A stretch of 64,000 nucleotides of DNA from the NCBI RefSeq assembly GCF_009905605.1, contig NZ_JAAAKZ010000019.1, positions 1 to 64,000 on the forward strand, given 5' to 3'. Position 1 is the first letter of the stretch, and each line of letters opens with the position of its first letter. Shown piece after piece: positions 1-6,007 of the stretch. The notes under the pieces are model-generated. The model was given only the letters and a program-made list of their open reading frames with translations. It was not told the origin of the DNA and searched no databases. Position numbers and translations under genes: made by a program. The stretch comes from Runella sp. CRIBMP. Its GTDB lineage: Bacteria; Bacteroidota; Bacteroidia; Cytophagales; Spirosomataceae.

Positions 1-131
1 ATTTTTATCGCTCTGAACTTATCCACACTTGGACTACTTTGCCATCATTCGGTGGCTCCCTTCTGCATCATTTTACAGTACCTTTGAATTAGCATCATTC
101 AAAGATTCAGGGGGGCGGTTGCTTTGGTTAC
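1..131. other. left edge of integrated element, no supportable gene
   Basis: No gene can be supported in this stretch. On the minus strand a 20-codon frame starts near 134 and stops near 72. A GTG near position 26 opens a frame reading VDKFRAIK that runs off the left edge and could be the start of the next leftward gene of the element. There is too little sequence to decide. Confidence 0.3.
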
Positions 132-449
132 TCATTGCTTCAGCCCTTTTTGATTTAATCTAATAATCATCTTAGGTGAAGCCATTACTTCGCTTAATTT
201 GTAGCGTACTAAGTTACCGATACGGTAGCCAGTTAGAAGCCCTTTTTTCTCCCAATCCCATACGGAAACTTCACTAACCCCAAACAGGGTAGCTACTTCT
301 TTCTTTGTGATAAATCGGTCAGGCTCTGCGACGGGCGCGGGTGACGGGGTAGCGGCTTTGATTTCGTCTAAGACGTGTTCAACCGCGTTAACTACAATAG
401 GCCGCAAAATTTGTTCAATTGCGAAACTTAAATTTTGTTGTGCTGTCAT
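132..449 (-). CDS. excisionase-like helix-turn-helix DNA-binding protein
   Basis: This 105-residue protein has a MerR/excisionase-type winged helix at about residues 47-90. The run ITKKEVATLFGVSEVSVWDW is the typical opening, followed by a basic GNLVRYKLSEV wing. The N-terminal 40 residues are probably an oligomerisation helix. Small proteins of this kind in Bacteroidota mobile elements act as excisionases (recombination directionality factors) or as regulators of the element. It is the third leftward gene after the integrase at 2832 and an unknown gene, which fits that role. The family call is from visible sequence; the excisionase role is inferred from position. It could equally be a simple transcription regulator. 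Confidence 0.75.
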   Translation of the reverse strand: MTAQQNLSFAIEQILRPIVVNAVEHVLDEIKAATPSPAPVAEPDRFITKKEVATLFGVSEVSVWDWEKKGLLTGYRIGNLVRYKLSEVMASPKMIIRLNQKGLKQ

Positions 450-545
450 TAGAATAATGAAATTTGTTTAGGCAAATTTTGGGCATAAAAAAAGGACAGC
501 AAGTATCTGTCCCATTTGTCCCAATTTGTCCCAACAAACCCCTAT

Positions 546-1391
546 TTATGACCACTTTACGCGCGAATATTTTTTAAAAATCTTTTTTTCGTGTCCAAAT
601 TTCTCTAGTGTATCTGCGTTTGCATCAAACGCTCTGCCTAATGTTCTCTCGTCAATAATAAACTCATCTAAAACTTTTTTAATTGCTCCTTCCCGGTTGT
701 AAATTGGACTAACTTTTTTACGGAGGTCAATGTACTTATTAGTATACGTAACATAGTTTTGTTCCTTTTGAATAGTTTTAGCGTGCTTTTTTGGCTCTGT
801 TGAGGTAGGCGCGGGCGGGGCTTGTGCAATACGTCTAATTCTAGCCTCTTCTATACCTCTATCACTTTCTGCTTCACAAGCAACAAACCAATCGTCGAAT
901 AATTCCCTAAATTCATCGTTAGGCATTCCAAAAAGCTCCGCTATACGCTTCTTTTTCAAATGGGGGAAAAATCTGGTAAGGTCATGCATAACTTCTTCAA
1001 AGTCATAGTCAAAACCCCTATTTTTATAATAATTCCTCTTCTTGTTCCATAGTCGCTTTTTTTCATTATAAAGCTCTTGAAAACGTATTACTGCCTTTCC
1101 AAATCCATCCCAATCCATTGCAGTATTAATAGCTGCTAACCCCTTCTTGTGCGATTCTATTAAAGCGGGTGCAACTTCCCCTAATTTTTGGGATAATAAC
1201 GCCATTTTCTCCCCTATTGGTTGCAAGGGTAGCAAACCCTTACTTTTCAACGCCTCAATGAATTTTTGAGTTTTATCGTTTAGCCTATTCAAAGACTGCT
1301 GTTCTTCTTCGCTCAAAGGAATGCCATTGTTGATTTTATTGCTTATTTCTTCAAAAGAGTCATCCATGTTAACAAATGGTTTATCGTGCAA
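546..1391 (-). CDS. unknown 281-aa protein of the integrated element
   Basis: I do not recognise this protein. It is highly charged and predicted largely helical. An N-terminal segment (about residues 10-55) looks like a coiled coil (SEEEQQSLNRLNDKTQKF). A basic middle part (about 110-130) is rich in Lys, Arg, Asn and Tyr, then comes an acidic helical section with FDDWFVACEAESDRGIEEAR, a Pro/Ala linker near 192-200 and a basic C-terminus. There is no signal peptide or membrane segment. It lies between the integrase and the excisionase-like gene, with a gap of about 40 bases to the integrase stop and about 95 to the next gene. A DNA-binding or replication accessory role for the element would fit the charge pattern, but that is only a guess. 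Confidence 0.7.
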   Translation of the reverse strand: MHDKPFVNMDDSFEEISNKINNGIPLSEEEQQSLNRLNDKTQKFIEALKSKGLLPLQPIGEKMALLSQKLGEVAPALIESHKKGLAAINTAMDWDGFGKAVIRFQELYNEKKRLWNKKRNYYKNRGFDYDFEEVMHDLTRFFPHLKKKRIAELFGMPNDEFRELFDDWFVACEAESDRGIEEARIRRIAQAPPAPTSTEPKKHAKTIQKEQNYVTYTNKYIDLRKKVSPIYNREGAIKKVLDEFIIDERTLGRAFDANADTLEKFGHEKKIFKKYSRVKWS

Positions 1392-1431
1392 CTTTCTTCA
1401 TTAAAGGGCTCGGCTGATTCCAATACGGGTA

Positions 1432-2832
1432 TTACTTACCATGTTTACGCATAAGTTCAGCGTGTTCATTCTTTGAGGTCTTTATGTACCTCATGAAAGA
1501 CTTTTCCGTTTGGTGGCCTGTTATTGCCATAATAGCCAAAGTAGGTTTACCGCTTAAATAGGCATTGCTTGAGAACGACCGACGGGCGGTGTGTGTCGTA
1601 ACCAGTTCCCATTTGGCACAAGTTTCCTCAACTTCTTTACCGCCCTTTACAAATACCTTCGTTTCTAAGGCTTGAAGGGCGGGGACGCGTTGCGCAATTT
1701 CTTTAATGTAGTCGTTAAACTTTTGGTTACTGATAGGTTCGGGCAACACGTTTTTGTATTTGCTAAGAATAGCCATCACGGTATCGTTTACGGGTATGAC
1801 TACCTTCTCTTTTGTCTTATACTGTATAACTTCCAAATTATAGCCGTTAGTTACTTTTTTGAGGTTGTGGGCTTTAATGGTGGTAAAATCCGAAAAACGC
1901 AACCCCGTATTTGCCCCAATCAAAAACAAGTCCCGTACTTTATCCAGTCGCGGCTCTGCTGATAGGTCAAGGGCATACATTGCGGCCAGTTCTTGCTCCG
2001 TTAGGTAGATGCTATCTGAATCATCCTCAACGGCTTTAAACGCCTTACTCTGATACTTTAAATTGGTATTGATACCTTCCTCCGTTGCTTCACGAAGAAA
2101 GGTTTTAAGCGTACTAACGTGTTTTCCCAACGTGGCGGGCTTGTAGTCCTTCACGTTCACCATGTAGGCGTTGAGGTCTTTATAAAAGTCTAAATCAATG
2201 GTATCAAAATCAATGTTACGGCTATACACTTTTTGAAAGTCCTGCAAAAGCTGTTTTGTTGTATTGTAGCGTTGGATTGTTCGCGGGTTGAGTATTTGCC
2301 CGTCTTTCATCCTGCGGCCCGTAGTGGAGTCAGTAACCACTTTATCAATGTAATCTAACAGCGTTATTTTGTCCGTGGCGGGGTGTAAATAAGAATCAAT
2401 GGCAGTTATTAACTTTTCCTTTGTCATGCCTTCACGGGCAACTAACCCCTTCACAAAACAATCAAGGTCAAACGCATACTGTTCCAACTCACTACGGCCA
2501 TTGACAAACGATTTTATTTCCCCTGTAAGTAGGTCTTTGGGTATGCCTGATTTCTGGTTGACAAAATCGGCAATGGATTGAAGGTAATTATTTGTAAAAC
2601 TGATAACGTCTAAGTTTTTTATCCTGCATCTCTCACCTAACAAAACAGGTAGTTGCACTTCAAAAGGGGTTGCACTCTGCCTAATTTCTCCTTTTTTGGA
2701 GTCCCAGCGTTTAGGATTTACTTTTATTCCCGTCGATACCGCTAGTTGGTCATCACCAGTTCTTAATCCAACATAAATAAGTTGTGGCTGTTTCCCGGTA
2801 GATTTTCGCAAATAAAAGAATGCTTTAGCCAT
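1432..2832 (-). CDS. tyrosine site-specific recombinase (integrase)
   Basis: This 466-residue integrase has the three-part layout of Bacteroidetes mobile-element recombinases. There is an arm-type DNA-binding domain at residues 1-75, a SAM-like core-binding domain at about 155-255 and a catalytic domain at about 275-460. The catalytic residues are visible: R312 in NTGLRFSD, a lysine near 339, H414 and R417 in HTARR, H440 in TGHQ and the nucleophile Y449 in SFMRYIK. The set is complete, so the enzyme should be active. It would cut and rejoin DNA at attachment sites to move the element. It is the outermost gene at this end, transcribed into the element, with a short direct repeat just upstream (2898-2917) that could bind it. 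The start is the first Met of MAKAFFYLRK. Confidence 0.95.
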   Translation of the reverse strand: MAKAFFYLRKSTGKQPQLIYVGLRTGDDQLAVSTGIKVNPKRWDSKKGEIRQSATPFEVQLPVLLGERCRIKNLDVISFTNNYLQSIADFVNQKSGIPKDLLTGEIKSFVNGRSELEQYAFDLDCFVKGLVAREGMTKEKLITAIDSYLHPATDKITLLDYIDKVVTDSTTGRRMKDGQILNPRTIQRYNTTKQLLQDFQKVYSRNIDFDTIDLDFYKDLNAYMVNVKDYKPATLGKHVSTLKTFLREATEEGINTNLKYQSKAFKAVEDDSDSIYLTEQELAAMYALDLSAEPRLDKVRDLFLIGANTGLRFSDFTTIKAHNLKKVTNGYNLEVIQYKTKEKVVIPVNDTVMAILSKYKNVLPEPISNQKFNDYIKEIAQRVPALQALETKVFVKGGKEVEETCAKWELVTTHTARRSFSSNAYLSGKPTLAIMAITGHQTEKSFMRYIKTSKNEHAELMRKHGK

Positions 2833-2897
2833 TTTTTTACGATAAATAATACTATTTCGTCTTGATTTGATACTTCAAAGATAGCTATTTCTTACAA

Positions 2898-2917
2898 TGG
2901 TTAAGCATTGGTTAAGC
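2898..2917. repeat. direct repeat at the integrase promoter
   Basis: TGGTTAAGC occurs twice, at 2898-2906 and 2909-2917, with an 11-base period (one helical turn). It lies about 65-85 bases upstream of the integrase start. It is a candidate arm-type integrase site or operator; that role is inferred. Confidence 0.45.
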
Positions 2918-3073
2918 GTTTTTCTTAATAAATACCGTATTTAGATTAACCTCTCTTAATAATCTACCAAAAGAATGTATTATTTAATTCCCTTAAAATC
3001 AGTACATTTACCCCTATTTTAGCATGTATTGCGGTTGTATGGATTAAGTAGGTTCTAGCGTGCTCCCCGCTAC

Positions 3074-3107
3074 AAAAAAAATCCCGCTTTTATGTGGGAT
3101 TTTTTTT
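3074..3107. terminator. bidirectional intrinsic terminator
   Basis: An A8 run, a stem of ATCCCGC paired with GTGGGAT (one G-T pair) around a TTTTAT loop, and a T8 run. Both strands give a hairpin followed by T residues, so it can stop transcription in either direction. It shields the T9SS gene at 3190 from transcription arriving from the element side. Confidence 0.85.
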
Positions 3108-3135
3108 GTTTGAAAAATATACCATTCACTTCATT

Positions 3136-3179
3136 TTAAGGTATAAATATCTTAACTTAGCGCTTGTTAAGGTATAAAT
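3136..3179. repeat. 13-base direct repeat upstream of T9SS gene
   Basis: TTAAGGTATAAAT is present exactly at 3136-3148 and 3167-3179, with a 31-base period, ending 10 bases before the ATG at 3190. It may be a regulator site or part of the attachment region. Confidence 0.45.
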
Positions 3180-3189
3180 TCCAGTTAGA

Positions 3190-3576
3190 ATGAAGGGATT
3201 GGTGCTATTTATTTTAATATCTTTTTTCTCCCCCTTTTCTTTGCCATTAGTAGAGAAAAGCAGCCATTCTGTATGCTATTTATATCCCAAATCAGCTTCT
3301 GTTTCTGATATTACCCCTGAATATGAGTACTTCAAAGCTTATCCCAACCCTGCTTACGAAGTGCTTACCGTCGAAATCGGCATGAAGTTACCCGCCCGTA
3401 TCAGCCTCAAAATGGTCAACTTGGAAGGGGAAATGATACGAACACTTGCCGATGACCTTTTTCCACCTGGAAGACATTTTTTTGAAACCACGCTCAACAG
3501 TGTCCCCTCAGGCACTTACCTGATTCGCTACGAAAAACTCGACAAGGTATTGGTCAGAAGAGTGGTGGTCAAATAG
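3190..3576 (+). CDS. small secreted protein with T9SS type A sorting domain
   Basis: This 128-residue protein has a hydrophobic signal sequence (MKGLVLFILISFFSPFS) and, from about residue 48, a complete type IX secretion C-terminal sorting domain. The domain opens with YFKAYPNPAYEVLTVE, continues through ISLKMVNLEGEMIRTL and ends with SGTYLIRY, VLVRRVVVK. Such domains direct cargo across the outer membrane and are removed on attachment to the surface. Here almost nothing lies between signal and sorting domain (about 25 residues), so there is no visible cargo domain. It may be the remnant of a longer gene or a true mini-substrate. A hairpin of GGTGGTC and GACCACC (3564-3588) at its end separates it from the convergent gene. 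Confidence 0.85.
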   Translation: MKGLVLFILISFFSPFSLPLVEKSSHSVCYLYPKSASVSDITPEYEYFKAYPNPAYEVLTVEIGMKLPARISLKMVNLEGEMIRTLADDLFPPGRHFFETTLNSVPSGTYLIRYEKLDKVLVRRVVVK

Positions 3577-3601
3577 TTTTCGACCACCAAACTTTAATTA
3601 A

Positions 3602-4315
3602 TTATTTTTTAGGCATCACAAACACACTTTCGTCGATAGCTGGGTTTATTTCCACTTTTGTAATTGTGGTCATGATAACGCCCGCTTGAGGGTTGGTGAT
3701 TTCGGTGGTTGTAGGGAATGAAATTCCGTCAAAGATCTTATAGTTTGACATTTTGGTTTCTACCTCTACATCTTGTCCACTCACATTGACTTTAATGGCC
3801 GTTCTGATGATGTTAAAGTTTTTGGTGTCAATAGAATGCGTCATGCTCATCCCATCTTTCGAAACCATTTTTACTTTATATACTTCTGTGCCATCAAGGG
3901 TTTCTTTGCCCAAAAGCTCAGTTTTGGTACCTGATGATTTATAATTGGTAATTCCCGATAAATCAAGTTGACTTACTGACGCCTTCAATTGTTCTTCGGG
4001 CAAAGGTGTAGGCTCTGGACCAGCCATTGGATTTATCATCCAGCCCTTTTCTCCGTCTATTGCCATGATGATAGACTGTCCCATGGCTTCCATTTCATTT
4101 CGCATTCCACGTCTATGCACAATGACGGATTTTGTCGGGATTTCCATACCCATCACACTGACGGTCCCTTCCATGCGCAGAGATTTGAGGCTATTGAGTT
4201 TTTCGGCTCCTCCCCTCGCCTGAATTGACTTGTCCAGAATCTCTTCGGCGCTTTGGGCCATCACTGTTAACGCGGCACTTGCGAGTAGCGCAACTATCAC
4301 AACTAGTTTTTTCAT
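3602..4315 (-). CDS. periplasmic LolA-like lipoprotein-carrier fold protein
   Basis: This 237-residue exported protein has a clear signal peptide (MKKLVVIVALLASAALTVMAQ). The mature start SAEEILDKSIQARGGAEKLNSL, read in two pieces, is typical of Bacteroidota proteins annotated as outer membrane lipoprotein-sorting protein. The rest is predicted beta-rich, with alternating strands such as SVMGMEIPTKSVIVHRRG and VYKVKMVSKDG, as expected of a half-barrel that holds lipid. True LolA carries lipoproteins from inner to outer membrane; this family probably binds a lipid or serves another periplasmic role. It is monocistronic and convergent with the T9SS gene. Confidence 0.7.
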   Translation of the reverse strand: MKKLVVIVALLASAALTVMAQSAEEILDKSIQARGGAEKLNSLKSLRMEGTVSVMGMEIPTKSVIVHRRGMRNEMEAMGQSIIMAIDGEKGWMINPMAGPEPTPLPEEQLKASVSQLDLSGITNYKSSGTKTELLGKETLDGTEVYKVKMVSKDGMSMTHSIDTKNFNIIRTAIKVNVSGQDVEVETKMSNYKIFDGISFPTTTEITNPQAGVIMTTITKVEINPAIDESVFVMPKK

Positions 4316-4429
4316 GTCTTTACAACGGTTAAAATGTCAATTTTGGACGAAAGGTAAAGCGAAAATGGTGAGCAAAAATAAGAACTTTAAAAAATTGGAT
4401 GAACGGTCATTTCACTCAGTCAGATGGAC

Positions 4430-5209
4430 TTATAAACCTTGCTTTACACTCGAAACATAGGTAGTAATAGCTTCCTCTAAGTTTTCGTTTTGTTGCAAAA
4501 CCCGAATAAAGGCACTCCCAATAATCGCACCAGCGGCGTGCTGACAGGCTGTTACGAAGGTTTCGTGGTCTTTGATACCAAAGCCAATCAAACGAGGATT
4601 ACGCAAATTCATGGCGTTCACCCTGGCAAAATACGCTTCCATGTCGTGCGTTACGCCCGTTTGAGAGCCGGTTACGCTGGCCGAAGAAACCATGTAAATG
4701 AACCCGGCGCTGTTCTCGTCAATCTGACGAATACGTTTGTCCGAGGTTTGAGGTGTAATTAGGAATATATTTAATATACCATATTGATCAAAAATAGGCT
4801 TGTACGTTTCGAGGTATTCGTCTACGGGCATATCGGGCAAAATTAGTCCATCTACACCCACCTCAGCGCACTGCTGGCAGAAATTCTCCACCCCAAACTG
4901 AAGCACTGGGTTGATGTATCCCATCAGTAACACAGGCAATTTTATCTCTTCGCGCATGTTGCGGAGTTGGTCAAACAACTTTTTGACACTCATCCCATTT
5001 TCCAGCGCTTGCTGGTTACTGATTTGGATGGTTTCACCGTCGGCAACGGGGTCAGAATAAGGCATTCCGATTTCGACGAGGTCGGCCCCTGCGTCTTGAA
5101 GTGACTTTAAAATGCGGCGAGTATCTTCCAGTTTGGGAAAACCTGCCGTAAAATAAACGTTAAGATTATGGCTCGGATGGTGTTGAAAAAGAGAGACGAT
5201 GCGATTCAT
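4430..5209 (-). CDS. trpA: tryptophan synthase alpha subunit
   Basis: TrpA splits indole-3-glycerol phosphate into indole and glyceraldehyde 3-phosphate; indole passes through a tunnel to TrpB. The 259-residue length is normal for the TIM-barrel alpha subunit. The signature LVEIGMPYSDPVADG contains the two catalytic acids, E46 and D57 (E49 and D60 in E. coli). LLMGYINPVLQFG and the late glycine-rich phosphate-binding segments (GFGIKD, GAIIGSAFI) are also present. No trpB or other trp gene lies beside it: the upstream neighbour is a deformylase 156 bases away, and the downstream gene is unrelated. This is unusual, because trpBA are normally adjacent. Confidence 0.97.
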   Translation of the reverse strand: MNRIVSLFQHHPSHNLNVYFTAGFPKLEDTRRILKSLQDAGADLVEIGMPYSDPVADGETIQISNQQALENGMSVKKLFDQLRNMREEIKLPVLLMGYINPVLQFGVENFCQQCAEVGVDGLILPDMPVDEYLETYKPIFDQYGILNIFLITPQTSDKRIRQIDENSAGFIYMVSSASVTGSQTGVTHDMEAYFARVNAMNLRNPRLIGFGIKDHETFVTACQHAAGAIIGSAFIRVLQQNENLEEAITTYVSSVKQGL

Positions 5210-5365
5210 GGAGTTCTTATAAATTGGGATTGGTTACTTATCAGCGGGTCATTAGAAACGTAATTTTTATTACTAATCAACAACACGCCGCGGCAAAAGT
5301 AATTTTTTATACGCCCATAGCCAAAGTTTAACCAACGTTCTGTTGTTTACTTTTTGTGCAAAAAA

Positions 5366-5854
5366 CTACCGCCACCGAAACGATTTATCATCAATGGCCC
5401 GCATAGTGCACAAAACGCCATCAAGATGATCATATTCGTGTTGTAGCAATTCAGACAGACTGCTATCGTCCATTATCCACTCACGGGGCTGCCAGTTTTC
5501 ATCCAAGTACTTTATGGTAAGCGACTTATGACGTTTCACTTTGACCAACAAATTGGGGAAGCTCATACAATCGTCCCACAATTCAAACATCTCATCGCTG
5601 AGATGGGTCAATTCAGGATTAATAAAAACCACTGGTTTGTCGATATTCATGTAAATCAAGCGTTTCATGATGCCCAATTGCGGCGCCGCAATGGCCCGAC
5701 CAAAACCGTATTTGGCGCGTACTTCTTGCATCACATTATGCAAATCGGCCACCCAGCCTTTCACCAAGGGCTTTTCTTCGGGTAAAATCGACGAACAGGT
5801 TTCGTACAAACGAGGGTCACCTAATAAAAGTAAATCGGCTAATGTTTTCATCAT
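5366..5854 (-). CDS. def: divergent peptide deformylase
   Basis: Peptide deformylase removes the formyl group from nascent proteins using a metal held by one Cys and two His. The three motifs are recognisable but changed. Motif 1 reads GFGRAIAAPQLG (Q59), with two extra residues compared with GxGxAAxQ. Motif 2 reads DDCMSFP (C96) instead of EGCLS. Motif 3 is intact, QHEYDHLDG (H139, E140, H143). At 162 residues it is shorter than housekeeping Bacteroidota deformylases (about 185-190). The metal ligands are all present, so it may be active, but it is probably a second deformylase-like enzyme. It is divergent from the gene at 6008. Confidence 0.85.
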   Translation of the reverse strand: MMKTLADLLLLGDPRLYETCSSILPEEKPLVKGWVADLHNVMQEVRAKYGFGRAIAAPQLGIMKRLIYMNIDKPVVFINPELTHLSDEMFELWDDCMSFPNLLVKVKRHKSLTIKYLDENWQPREWIMDDSSLSELLQHEYDHLDGVLCTMRAIDDKSFRWR

Positions 5855-6007
5855 TCTATCAAAATGCTACATGGTGGGCAATTTACACAAATAGCCACAA
5901 TCCTATTTAAAAAAATGTACTTCTCGCTCACTCTTTATAATAAGTTAAGAGTATATTTTACTAGAATGTGTACTTTTAATTTTACAACCTCAAAACCGTT
6001 TGTTAAG

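Larger units (their letters stand above)
2833..3189. other. element/chromosome junction region
   Basis: This 357-base gap separates the integrase start from the first gene that looks chromosomal. It holds a tight direct repeat (2898-2917), a strong bidirectional terminator (3074-3107) and a 13-base direct repeat (3136-3179). The sequence just before the terminator (about 3050-3073, ending CTCCCCGCTACA) looks like the 3' end of some gene. No tRNA can be folded from it, because a T-loop consensus is missing. One attachment site must lie here or just inside, but I could not define it because the other end of the element is outside the window. Confidence 0.5.

Noticed and set aside
2938-2952. TATTTAGATT half-site near the integrase
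   Set aside because: Only the left half matches; the right half is absent and no metal gene follows.
3040-3073. Possible tRNA or tmRNA 3' end before the terminator
   Set aside because: The sequence lacks a T-loop consensus and cannot be folded as an acceptor plus T arm. An RNA gene cannot be supported, although an attachment site there remains possible.
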